From Galeopsis tetrahit (Eukaryota > Streptophyta > Magnoliopsida > Lamiales > Lamiaceae), in the NCBI GenBank assembly GCA_963675135.1, contig OY776130.1, forward strand, positions 18,220,001 to 18,284,000: a stretch of DNA of 64,000 bases, given 5' to 3'. A model generated the notes under the pieces. The model was not told the DNA's origin. It saw only the letters and a program-made list of their open reading frames with translations, and did no database searches. A program made the translations under genes and the position numbers. Below, in pieces: positions 21,736 through 32,319 of the stretch (its first letter is position 1; every line of letters begins with the position of its first letter).

Positions 21736-22997
21736 CTGAAAGATGAGTAGATTAAGATCATATCCTATTATCAACAATTCTTGCTCATTTTTCACAAGTA
21801 ATGATAGTTAAGTCTATCTCTTCGACAATGTAATCAAACTCATTGCTGCTAGAGTAGTAATCTGCAGAGGGATTCATCACAAACAAATAAAGTGCAACTT
21901 ACATAAGTATCTAAACACAGAAAAATATTTCTTCATAAACAATTAATTGGACTGATTTTCTATCATTTTATTGAGTTTTTATAATTGGAAAGAGTCTCTA
22001 TACAACCAATTTGTTTCCCTGGCCGGATTCCAATTCGTATAACCAGATTTTCTTAAGATCGGAATCTCTTTAACATTTGTGCATGGAGAAAATTGAGAAC
22101 GCGTAGATCTTTTTATTAATGCAAAGCTGAAGATTAAACTACCACTAATAGTTTTTACCAAAAATCCCGTTATTGCAAGCATTTCATCTTAGTGATGAAA
22201 CAAGTCCTCCAAAGTGCTCAGTGTTAATTGGTTGCTAAAACAAAAATTGCCATTTTTGATATTCTCACTTTCATCATAACAACAACAATCCATTCACTCA
22301 ATGCATTTACATAGGAGATGATTATATATCATTAAACCATTCACTCATAAATTATATATCATCATAACAACAACAACAATCCATTCACTCAATGCATTTA
22401 CATATCATCAAACCATGAAAAATAAAAATAGAAAAATCCCACCGTTTTTTTATTTTTCTCTAAAGTAATAAAGAACTTGTAGCTATACAACATTGAGAGG
22501 CGAACCCATGTGAAAACAGTTTATTGAGAGCAATGCTTCTTCGTTCCGAGGCCTACAAAACACAAACAAAACAGATAAATTGCATGTTAGTAATTTATTC
22601 TACTATACACTGTCAAGTATGAACCCATTAATATCTGATGAATCAAGAAAGTAAAACCATTAATTTTGGCATATATACATAATGCAGCAACTACAATCTT
22701 AACTTCATCAAGGGAGAGAGATCGATATATGACACATTTTTCACCAGCAATGGTTTATGCACATCAACTGACTAAGGAAACAACCATTAGTCTAACATTA
22801 AAAACTCATTAGACAATCTAATTCGTAAACCACAAATTAAACACACTCATGCATGTATCCCCCCATAATATCAATGATTTTGCACATCAACTGACTTTAC
22901 TTAATGAAATTGGAAGGGAACTCACCGTAATTAAGGAAGTAACTGGATATATCAAGGGAACTTGTAGCTATGTTGTTCCTCCCTTGTTTTTCACAAT
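21736..22997. other. Gene-poor stretch with possible decayed exons and a short direct repeat
   Basis: Minus-strand 22552 downward follows a good acceptor (TGTGTTTTGTAG) and reads ASERRSIALNKLFSH before decaying; it may be an exon of an unknown gene. A minus-strand ORF at 21979-22182 (MLAITGFLVKT...) is not recognised. A 42-45 bp direct repeat starting TCATCATAACAACAACA and ending ATGCATTTACAT lies at 22271-22312 and 22359-22403. Nothing here can be named. Confidence 0.3.
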
Positions 22998-23094
22998 TTA
23001 TTCTCTGACTTCGTCCTGGTTTCTACTGTCTCTGTTTTCTCTCAATTTTCTGATAATCTTCAGAACACTCTCAATTCTTCCAGCTAATTTAAAT
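22998..23094 (-). pseudogene. Possible terminal exon, unidentified
   Basis: After an acceptor-like GTGGGCTTTTCAG on the minus strand, an open frame reads FKLAGRIESVLKIIRKLRE and then NRDSSRNQDEVRE before TAA (22998-23000). The basic helical sequence could be coding but matches no family I recognise. It lies downstream of the NLR fragment in the same orientation. Confidence 0.25.
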
Positions 23095-23372
23095 CTGAAA
23101 AGCCCACAAGACATGCAAATTAACCTAGACTGTTATCATAATTTTGATTTCCTATACCAATAGTATCAAAATGTTAGTATTAGAAAAATAATAAAATTTA
23201 TGATATGGGGAAATAAATTCCTAAAAAATATTTAATGTCAAACCAGGTGGTATTATAATAATATTAATGGTATTGAAATATATATAATATCATAAGCTGG
23301 ATACAAAAGAATAAAATTCAGTATCCAATTTTTTGATGATTATAAAGATACCTTTCACTATGGAAGTCGTCA
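23095..23372. other. AT-rich sequence downstream of the NLR fragment
   Basis: AT-rich with runs such as ATATATAATATC; probably 3' flank of the NLR pseudogene. No feature was recognised. Confidence 0.3.
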
Positions 23373-25620
23373 ATAAATATATACTTGGATATGAGAAATC
23401 TTGGGCCATTCAGAATCACTTTGTTGTTCATTGCATCTCTCTTTTAGTAACGGACAGTCATGAATATTCAATGTATATAAGTTGGTGAGGCGTCGGATGG
23501 CTTCCGCAGAGGGCAGATGCTTCAACATTCTGCAATGAAATAGCATTAAAGTCTCAAGAGAAGAGAGGTTCCCAAACCATATTCTGGCAATTCTTCTATT
23601 CCAAAACCAATTAGCCTTAATTGCACAAGAGCAGTGAAATGTTGAATTTGATCTGGGAGATACTCCCAGTCTTCTGAGCCTAGCTTCCAAGATTAATGTA
23701 GTAATCGATTGGCATCCGAATCGTAATATACCATTTGCAGCCTTATTAAAGGATACGCAATCCCATGACCCCGAAGCTGAATTATCAGGAATCAGTGTTA
23801 ACCATTTCAAGTTGCGCAGAGAGCCACGTTCCGTTGGAGAAGTAATGATAAATTTGGGAACATTATGCATCTCCAAACTTGTGAGACAACTCATTTTCAT
23901 CTATATATTAATTCCACTCCCATATAACATCAACACCTCAAGCGACGGCGCACATGACTCTATCATTTCACATGGAAAAGGGAGGGGGATTGACAATTCA
24001 CAGAGCAATGTTGAGCCCCGTGATTTCCGCTCACTAGAGTATGGTATTGACTTGAGATTGTTGCATTCAGATATCTCCAACTCTTTCAAACAAGTGAGCG
24101 TTTGCAGACCATCTGGTAATGTGCGGACAATTCCATATCCTCAACTCAGAGAGATTTTGATTGTTGTGAAATAACCAATCTACCAATTCCCCTAATTCTC
24201 CAATCTTCAGATTTACAAGAGATTTTTAGTTGGCCCCACATATGTTGGCCAATGGTGTACCAGAATCGCAATGATCAAGTGCTCAAGGCATTGGAATTGA
24301 ATCGGAGCACTCCTCAATTTGCTGCAGTCTTTGATCGATAAATATTGAAGGCGTTGAAATACCTTCACTTGGAATTTCTAATTGTGCCCACTACATCAGG
24401 TTTGGCATACAGATCAACTCGAGCTTTTCAAGTGCCGGAAACAAATTTATTGGTTCCTTGAAATTGTGAATTCCGTAGAATGATAAACCTATGGATTTCA
24501 CCTTCGTCAGCCCAACAAAACACAGGGATTTGAGATGTGGCAAATGCCCCAGACTCGGAACTTTCAAGTATTAACTCCATCAAGTTATTAAGCCCGCCCT
24601 TCCATCTTTAAAGTCCATAATGGAAAATATTCTCCCATAAATCCTTCAATTTTCAAAACCTTCAGATTCGGGACTCTCATCATTTACTTCACACTCCCTT
24701 GTCTCAGTACTCCACCTCAACTCTAACCTCAGAAGGCCGGCCTGACTTTTGTAGTAAACATGCTTTCTTGGAATCTTCTTCGCCTTGCACTTTCTCAAGA
24801 TTATGAATTTTCAGTTCACCTTTGAGATTTTTCAGGCTTCCGAGCTCAAAAATTCGGTGACCCTCCACATCCTGCACATTAAAATATGACAGTGTTTGGA
24901 GATAGGTTAACTTTCCTAACTGAGGCGGCAATTCTGTATAAAAATTAGGACTAGGCAGGTGGAGATGCCTCAAGTTACACAAGTACTTGAATGTACTTGG
25001 CAACTTCTTCAAATTCAAATTCGAACAAAATGTCTGCAAGTGATAGAGTTCACCAGTTGAGTCTGGCAGACTTTTAACTCTTGTGTTGAAAATGTTGAGA
25101 TATCTCAAGTGTATTAGCTCCTTGATTGAATCTGGTAATTCTACAACATCTATATCAAGAGTTAGTTCACGCAGGCTTTTGAAGTCTGAGAAATTGATAT
25201 CAGAAAGATCACCTTTGTAGAACAAGGCACGCAACCATTTTGTTTGCTCTTTTGGAATACGACTCGATTCATCTCCATGACTTTGCCAAGAAATGTACCG
25301 AGCTTGAAATATACCATTTGATGTATTTTCATTCACCTCAGGCAAACCTTAAACAGAGCCTGCTACATCATGCACTAAATCGTGCATGCTGCAACACCTT
25401 ACGTTGTTGTAGCTATCTCTCTCTACAACTTGTAATAACAAGAAGTTTGAAAAATTTGTTGCCCACAATCTCCATGTCATTTTCTTGTTTGATTTGGAGA
25501 AATCCCTCTGCCATCCAAAGCTCAATCAATTGTTCCTTTTGAATCAAAGCACCTTTGGGAAATACTGAACAGTATGCAAAGCACTTGTTGAGGGATGGTG
25601 AAGACAAATTATGAAAGCTT
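23373..25620 (-). pseudogene. CC-NB-ARC-LRR (NLR) resistance-gene pseudogene, C-terminal half
   Basis: The minus strand begins in the NB-ARC RNBS-D region (HNLSSPSLNKCFAYCSVFPKG, then QLIELWMAEGFL) at 25620 and continues into LRRs: 25345-24704 has LPDSIKELIHLRYLNI, LPDSTGELYHLQTF and LPPQLGKLTYLQTL. The 24700-24180 part is readable in mixed frames (LGHLPHLKSLCFVGLTKV, NLFPALEKLELICMPNL). 24089-23370 finishes with LPSAEAIRRLTNLYTLNIHD and WPKISHIQVYIY. The family acts as an intracellular immune receptor with coiled coil, P-loop, kinase-2 and GLPL motifs; all of those are absent, the N-terminal part being cut at about 25620 beside unrelated sequence. There are several frameshifts and stops. It is clearly a non-coil (CNL) type LRR by its motif style. 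Confidence 0.85.
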
Positions 25621-25934
25621 AATTACAACTGACTGTTCTGTAGATGTTGCTCCAGATGTGTTAGTATTTGGTGCAGCATTATCAGACTTCAGTGTATTCT
25701 CAGAATTGTCAGTCACTTGTGATACATCTTGGGGTAGTTAGTATAAAGGACATTTCACCTATAGAGTTTAAAAATAAGAACAACTTATTTAAAAGTTAGA
25801 AAGAAGGACAATTGGGTATATAAATGTACAATTATAACCTTCCTTTCTAATTACATTTGAAAGTTGAATATTCAATTACTATAAAATATTATATTCAAAT
25901 TAGTATTTGTTAAAAACATTAATAATCGGAAATC
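25621..25934. other. Breakpoint flank of the NLR fragment
   Basis: The minus strand just before the NLR breakpoint has an open, Ser/Thr/Asn-rich stretch (PQDVSQVTDNSENT, then STEQSVVIKLS and a stop) that does not look like NB-ARC. The rest is AT-rich and unassigned. Confidence 0.3.
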
Positions 25935-26049
25935 GCGGTCAATTAATACTCTCAAAAATTCAAACATTCCTAAACTAAAAGGAGAATCGATTTCCGGTCA
26001 ATTAATACTCTAAAAAATTCAAACATTCCTAAACTAAAAGGAGAATCAC
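25935..26049. repeat. Short tandem direct repeat, two units of about 60 bp
   Basis: GGTCAATTAATACTCTCAAA...CTAAAAGGAGAATCG is followed at once by a second copy with one or two changes. It is non-coding and may be a slippage product. Confidence 0.85.
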
Positions 26050-26268
26050 ATTTATCACGGTGGTTCTGAATTGAATTTTGAATTCAAAATTCATATCGAG
26101 AAATTCATCTTCTTTGAGTGTGCTGAACCAGAAAATTTCATACTAGGATTACCAAGGACAAATTTCAAACATAAATAAAATTTCAAACGACAAAGCACAA
26201 AAATTCCAATAAAAAGTTAGAAAATCGAGAAGATGGAAACATAAATAAAATTTGCAACAAAAACTCAC

Positions 26269-26408
26269 TCGACAAGATCGCCAAACTGTCGAAGAACACC
26301 GACTAATCCAGCGATGGCGACACCCTCAAGCAAAGCCTCCGAATCATCCTTGTCGGCGGCTTGATACAGCTCCGGATCGACTAGGTTGTACTCATTCCTT
26401 ATCTCGTA
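26269..26408 (-). pseudogene. Exon fragment resembling plant SCAR/WAVE exon 1
   Basis: The minus strand reads YEIRNEYNLVDPELYQAADK, then [18 protein letters not shown] and LRQFGDLVE, and meets a GTGAGT donor at 26268-26263. SCAR/WAVE proteins, activators of the ARP2/3 actin nucleator, begin with the WAVE homology domain, in plants like [48 protein letters not shown]. The match covers most of the first exon and keeps the frame, but the initiating Met-Pro-Leu is not present (CAYEIRN) and no later exon was seen. It may be a captured exon or the relic of a deleted gene. Confidence 0.75.
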
Positions 26409-26645
26409 TGCAAAAATTGCTTATGTCAAATCAACCATTTTCATTTATTAAATTATACTAGTAATTGATTGTGTGGATATGGCTGTAATTGATTTCTTTC
26501 CAAATTTGAAAACTAATTAATAAATCAACCGTTAAAAAAGGAAATTTGGAAAACAATCTTATCCTACTAAAATTCAAATTTGTAACGTCAAATCATTATA
26601 CATAATCATTTACTATAATTTAAAATAAATAATTTAAATTTATTA
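26409..26645. other. AT-rich spacer
   Basis: AT-rich sequence between the SCAR-like exon and a Stowaway MITE. No feature was recognised. Confidence 0.3.
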
Positions 26646-26898
26646 CTCCCTCCATCCACCAAAAGTAGTTCCATGGTGGATGGACACAAGTTTTAAGAAA
26701 AATGTAGATAAAGTAAGGGTATTATAGAGTATTGTGGGGTCCATTGTTAATAAAGTGATTGTTTGTGAATAAAGTTGATGGCAAATTGAGTAATTAAATG
26801 ATGTTTGAGGGGTGATGGTTTCCATAAAGTGTATGGGACTACATTTGGTGGACAAAGAAAATGAGCCAAATGGGACAACATTTCATGGACGGAGGGAG
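26646..26898. mobile_element. Stowaway-type MITE (253 bp)
   Basis: Ends CTCCCTCCATCCACCA and (minus) CTCCCTCCGTCCATGA, flanked by TA at 26644-26645 and 26899-26900. It belongs to a different subfamily from the copy at 20644. Non-coding. Confidence 0.88.
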
Positions 26899-27800
26899 TA
26901 ATATATTTTAAAGATATAAATTCATGATACACACTATATTGGTGACAACTCACTAATTTCATAAAAAACAGATAGTTGGTTCTATATCATTACTTTATAG
27001 GGAAAATTATTTTTTTAGGACCGCAACTTATGGGTGTTTGCAAAAAGAGGACCGTAACTTTGCGGGCTGACAAAATTAGGCCCTTAACTTCTTTTTTTTT
27101 CGCAATTTCAGGCCAAATTAGCTCAATCAATCCAATTTCAGGCTGATTGAGGCCCATTGTTCAGGCCAAACTTATTTATGGCAAAAAGAGGACCGCAACT
27201 TTTTTTAATGCAATTTTAGGATCAATTAATATCCCTATTATAATAATTTGAATTTTTTTTTCTATGTGTCTCAACACAAATTCAATATTCATATTTTATA
27301 ATTTTCTCATAATTTTACTTTTTTTCCCCTTTTAAAACAGTTTTTTTAATTGGTTTAAAATTGTCTCTAACCACTTCTTCTACCACTCATCTTCCCCAAT
27401 TTTTAACAATTTAAATTCTAAAAATCGTGTTTGTATTTTAATGCATTTTTTATAATTTTAAAAAAATAAAACTCTTTTTTATTCTTTTGGAGCTGGGTCT
27501 CACGAGGAAAATTTTCTAAAGTAAAATCAAAAATAACTTTTATAATAAAATAAACTTTAAAATCTTAATTTTTAATGTAACTTAAAAAAATGAATATCTT
27601 GTGTGAAATTGACTTTCATGAATGGGATTGTACTTTACTCTAGAGTTTGTATTTTACTTTATATATAGTCTTTATTTTAAAATACGATTTAAATAAAGTT
27701 ATAAAACTTCATAAAATTTATAAGTGTTAAAAATATGTATGAGTCCGTCTTATAATTTTTTTGTCAAAATATTAATATAATAAATTATCTTCAATCAGGC

Positions 27801-27824
27801 GTGTTACGCGGGTTTTCCACTAGT
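27801..27824 (+). mobile_element. Possible Helitron 3' terminus
   Basis: A GC-rich short hairpin (GCGT-GTT-ACGC) is followed after about ten bases by CTAG and then T, the signature of Helitron 3' ends, in otherwise AT-rich DNA inside T1. No matching 5' TC end was identified, so this is tentative. Confidence 0.3.
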
Positions 27825-27969
27825 AAATACGGAGTATATAATTTTTAAAATATACTCTAGTTTATATTCCCTTCATCAATTAGATCCATTTTCATGTCTT
27901 ATATTAGTTTAAAATATTATACAAAATTTTCCATAAAATTTCGAATCGAATAGTTTAAATAAAAATACT

Positions 27970-28065
27970 GAAAAATGTTTGATCGAAATTTTGTAATTAA
28001 TGTTTACTATAATCCTCTCAATGAAAATGTTTGATCGAAATTTTGTAATTAATGTTTACTATAAT
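27970..28065. repeat. Two-copy direct repeat inside T1 (about 43 bp each)
   Basis: AAAATGTTTGATCGAAATTT...TGTTTACTATAAT occurs at about 27972-28013 and 28025-28066, nearly identical. It is an internal duplication of the T1 core. Confidence 0.8.
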
Positions 28066-28984
28066 AATAAATCTATAAAAAATTTCCTTCAATAAAATTT
28101 ATAAGCATTATTTATGTAAATACAATCTAAAATGTACTAATTAAACATTTAAAAATTATATTTATATTTAAAAATTGTGACAATCTTTTTAATTAACCAT
28201 TAAAATTTTATCATCCCAATTTATAATATTTTGTTCTTTCAATTCACTATAATTTATATGTAGTATATATTTGTTTCGTTAAACATAAATAATGTTTTCT
28301 AATTCATAATAAATTATTACATCTACAACTTTCAAATTTAATTTTTAAAAGTTTACGAGTATTTTTTATCTATTTTGTCATGTTTCTTAAATTTGCATTA
28401 AAAAAGTTACAGTCCTCTTTTTGCAATTAAAAAAGTTACAGTCCTCTTTTTGCAATAAATAAGTGTGGCCCGAAAAATGGGCTTCAATTAGCCCGAAATT
28501 GGTTTGATTGGGCTAATTTGTCCTGAAATTGAGAAAAAAAGAAGTTACGGGCCTAATTTTGCCAGCCCGTAAAGTTACAGTCCTCTTTTTGCAAACCCCC
28601 CTAAGTTGCGGTCCTTAAAAAATAATTTTCCCTTACTTTATATGTAGATTTGAAAACATATATGCAAAAAATTGTTACGTATTCTTCCTGACATATGATT
28701 CGGGTGGAATTTACACGATTTAGATGCATATTTGAAGCTCATTTAAAGTTGATTTCATTGAATTATTGGTCGATTATCATTGTTTTGGTCAAAATAAGAG
28801 AAAGATAGTGTTTTGTCGATTTTGTAGGAAAAACAATGTATTTTGGAAGCAAAACACCAACCATACTTCACTGGATCAAGAAGAGAAGCTGACCATTGGA
28901 TTCGTCTCAAAAAGCGGAGTGGAATGAAAAAAAGAATCGAGTCAATCGGAGGTCGGAAGCTCGAGATACAACGGAACGAAAAAT

Positions 28985-29295
28985 GACATGGCCGGGTAGA
29001 GACCACATGGCCGGGTAGACATCACCCGGCCGGGTAGAATCGACCCGGCCGAGTAGCTTCAGCCTGGCCTAGTTGTTTCAATATGGATCGTTCGTATTTG
29101 GCCCGGGTGAAACCCACCCGGCCGGGTGGGATTCTACCCGGGCAAGGCCAATTTTGCACAAGTTTCGCATTTGGCCCGGGTGAAACCCACCCGGCCGGGT
29201 GGATTCAACCCGGGCAAGGCCACATTTGAGAGACTTTCGTATTTTGGCCGGGTGGGATGCCCGGGTGGGATCCACCCGGCCGGGTGACATACATT
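28985..29295 (+). repeat. GC-rich CCCGGCCGGG palindrome array in G1 LTR
   Basis: Repeated ACCCGGCCGGGT palindromes and longer units of about 70 bp (TTGGCCCGGGTGAAACCCAC... with CCCGGGCAAGGCCA) at 29098-29161 and 29170-29222. They recur in the 3' LTR, where E3 inserted into GATTC between two of them. They are extremely GC-rich against an AT-rich background. Confidence 0.85.
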
Positions 29296-29370
29296 TCGGG
29301 GGTTTTTGGCTATTTTCTCCAATTTCGAAGGGCTAAAGTGCAAAAACTCATTTTTTGAATCCTTACAACA

Positions 29371-29379
29371 TATAAAAGG
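29371..29379 (+). promoter_or_regulatory. Predicted TATA box of G1 5' LTR
   Basis: TATAAAAGG in a CCTTACAACATATAAAAGG context, conserved in the 3' LTR at 48782. Confidence 0.55.
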
Positions 29380-30227
29380 AGCCCTATTTCTGTTTTGGAG
29401 AACAACACACCTTGGAGGGCAACATCTACACACAAACACACATAGTATTAGGTGTTCTTGTTATTTTTGCAATTTCAATTGGAATTTAGCATAGATTAGA
29501 GTTACAATTTACAATTCAAGGAAGATTTCCATTGGGCTTTGTAAGTAATTAAAGTTTATAGCTACATCTCCACTTTTAAGGTGATATCTATTTAATTCTC
29601 ATTTCAATTTAGTAATTCTTCTATTTCTTTCCATTGATTTCTTAATTGTTATGGGTTTTGTGAATTCTTGCATTCTAGCCATGGATTTCTATCTTAGAGC
29701 CATGGGCTAAGTTCTAATTGCCTAGGGTGTTGAAGTTTTGGTGGTTAAGTGGTGTAATTATGGATTAATTGCATGATTAGCTTAGGAATTGGGTGTATAT
29801 GCTTCTAGTGTGGTAATTTGCATGATTCAATTGGTTAATTCACCCTATTAGCTAGCATTGTTGATTTTGTCGACTTCAACGACCGTATTGGGTCACATAA
29901 TTAAGAGTGTGTGTATGAGCTTGAATTAATTGATTAGAATTAACATAGTAATTAGTTACACCGACCGGGGGTTAATTGCTTAGATAGACGACACTAGACA
30001 CTAGTCGATTAGAGGTCGTCTATTAGATTAGTGAAAGGACGTCTCATAAACATTAGTAACCGTGTTGAACGTGTTTATGAGACACTATCCTAAGATCTTA
30101 TGGCATTGATTAGACGATATAATTGCTAGTTAATGTACGTGTTCACTTTGTTATTTTGTAGCATTTCTTTTTGTTATTTTGTTTTTGTTCATCTTTGTGG
30201 GCTTTGACATTTTTCTTTTGTAGGTGC

Positions 30228-32101
30228 ATGATCACAAGATCACGTGGAGGAAACCTTGAACCGTTGGATCTTGAGATCGAGGCACACGCAAGGAGAAGGA
30301 ATCGAAGTAGAAACCGTCAAAGAGTCATAGTAGAACAATTTGAGATGGAGAACAATGAAGAAATGAATCCTCCACTAATGGAAAATGAGGAGAATCCCCA
30401 AGCTGGAAATCAACAAGGAGGTAATCCACCTCAAAACCCTCCACAAAATCTCATTAATGCCAATCCACAATATCCACCCCAAAACCACCTTCCATATCAA
30501 GGATACAATCCTTACCCTCCACAACAAGCCTACTATCCACCACCTCCACCTCATCCATATCCACTACATCAACACCCATATCCTCCACCTTACCAATATC
30601 CTCCACCTCAACAAATCCAAGAAGAATACGTTCCTCCTCCTCGACATATAGAAGAACTTCAACGTGTGTACCATGGAAGGCCAATGAGGGAATATTTTGA
30701 GCCTCAACCTAGGGAGCATTACGATGGGTTGGCAAGACCAAGGGTGGAGGCAAACAATTTTGAGATTAGTGCCTCTTTATTAAGGATGTTGAGGGAGAGA
30801 CAATTTGAAGGAAGGACGGAGGAAGGATTTGAGGAAGACCCGAATGAACACCTTGCTCAATTCTTAGAGATGGCCGACACTCTCAAGCAAAACGGAGTGT
30901 CGGAAGATGCTAAAAAGATGAGGCTATTTCCATTTACATTGTCGGGGAAAGCAAAAGCTTGGCTACAATCAAGCATTCCCGCCGGAGAATTGAGGACGTG
31001 GGAAGAGTTGAAGAAGTGATTTCTATTGAAGTACTACCCTCCTTCAAAAACTATGGAAGCCAAACAAAAGATCTCTACATTCCAACAAGGTCCAACGGAG
31101 GGAATCAAAGAGGCATGAGAAAGGTTTACGAATCTTCTCATTACATGCCCCCATCATGGTTTCCCAATAGAACAAACAACATGGTTGTTTGTTGGTGGGT
31201 TACGATTGGAAGATCAACACCACATTGATGCTTGTGCGGGGGGTTCAATTTGGATGAAATCGGTGGAGGAAATCAATGACATAATAGAAGGGATATCAAG
31301 CAATACTTTCAAGATGAGAGTAGACCGTGGAGCACAAAATCGGGTAGCTCAAGTGGATGTTAATGATAACATAAAAGCAATGATGACTACACTCATTGAA
31401 AAGGTGAATGTTTTATCTCAAACAAGAGGTAATCATTTATCCTTCGTGCAAGAAGATCCTTAAATGGGACATATGGAAGAAGTGCAATACATGGGTCAAC
31501 AAGGATATCCACAAAATTTTCAAGGGAATCGACAATATCAAGGCCAACCACCATATCAAAATCGTGGTCAAAGATATCAAGCTCCTCCTCAAAATCGATT
31601 CCAAGGGCAATCTTCATCATCTCAAGGACAAGGGGGACCATCCCCTCAATACCAAACTCCTCAAAACCCGAATTTTCGGAGGAATGAGAACTTGTCATAT
31701 TCCAATCCTAAAGGTGTTATTCAATATCCTCCCGGATTTGATCCCGGAGCAAAACTTCCAAGTGGAGAAGGGAAGTCCTCCACTGATGAGCTTCTTGCAC
31801 TCCCCTCATGAAGAGAATAGAGACAAGTGAGAAGAAATCCGAAGCTACCGACTCGATGCTTGCCCAACTCATGAGTAATAAAAAATCAATGGAATTCCAA
31901 ATGGGACAATTGGAAACTTCCATTGGATCTCAACATATAAAGGGTAAATTGCCCTCAAACACCGAGGTAAACCCACGTGAGCATTGTAATGCTATTACAA
32001 TTTCAAGTGGTGAACATTATGGAGTTTCTTCAATTGAATTGGAAGAGGGTGAAGTGTTGAAGGCAAAAGAAAGGGAGGAAGAGGAAAAGAAGAGGATATA
32101 A
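30228..32101 (+). pseudogene. G1 gag (Athila-like), broken by stops and a frameshift
   Basis: It starts MITRSRGGNLEPLDLE, just after an acceptor-like TTTTCTTTTGTAG. A Pro/Tyr/Gln-rich stretch (about residues 75-150) precedes the capsid core (FEEDPNEHLAQFLEMADTLK, MRLFPFTLSGKAKAWLQ), which is the Athila/Tat gag_2-type fold pattern. In-frame stops: TGA 31017, TGA 31116 (both probably former TGG), TAA 31461, TAA/TGA 31809. After that it continues one frame over (31808-32101, MLAQLMSN...LPSNTEVNPREHCNAIT). A zinc knuckle was not seen, as is common in this group. Confidence 0.82.
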
Positions 32102-32319
32102 AAAGTTGGAAGTGGAAAGGTTGCTCCAAGAATTCCAAAGTGGAGAATTGCCAAAGATTTGAAAAAGAATAAGCTTGAGGTACCTTGTGATAAATGGGGG
32201 GTGCACATTACATATGAGCCACTTCCATACCCGGGAAGATACATGAAGAAAATGGATGAGAAGTTTAGGAAGTTTTTGGATATCTTCAAGAAAATCCATG
32301 TGAGATTGGTGATGGTCCC

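Larger units (their letters stand above)
27000..28632. mobile_element. T1: non-autonomous long-TIR (Mutator-like) element, 1,633 bp
   Basis: The left end GGGAAAATTATTTTTTTAGG mirrors the right end, and the inverted homology runs about 220-240 bp (to about 27222 on the left, from about 28395 on the right). It carries the phrases AGGACCGCAACTT and GCAAAAAGAGGACCG. The flanks are a perfect 10-bp direct repeat TTACTTTATA (26990-26999, 28633-28642), in the 8-11 bp range of Mutator-like elements. The interior is AT-rich without a transposase. The right arm has an internal duplication of about 29 bp (AAAAAAGTTACAGTCCTC twice, 28399-28455). Confidence 0.85.
28696..30149 (+). repeat. G1 5' LTR, 3' end deleted
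   Basis: It matches the 3' LTR (34862-35339 plus 48618-49559) up to GTGTTCACTT and then departs. The 3' copy continues another 372 bp to the TSD, so the LTR end and the PBS have been lost here. The 3' copy lacks about 33 bp present here (28781-28814). A TATA box (TATAAAAGG) is at 29371. Confidence 0.88.

Noticed and set aside
21979..22182. Minus-strand ORF MLAITGFLVK as a DXR or organelle gene exon
   Set aside because: It has no resemblance to neighbouring DXR exons or to a family I recognise; the reading frame is short.
29098..29222. CRISPR-like repeat array in the G1 LTR
   Set aside because: Only a few imperfect GC-rich units without unique spacers, in a plant LTR, duplicated in both LTRs.
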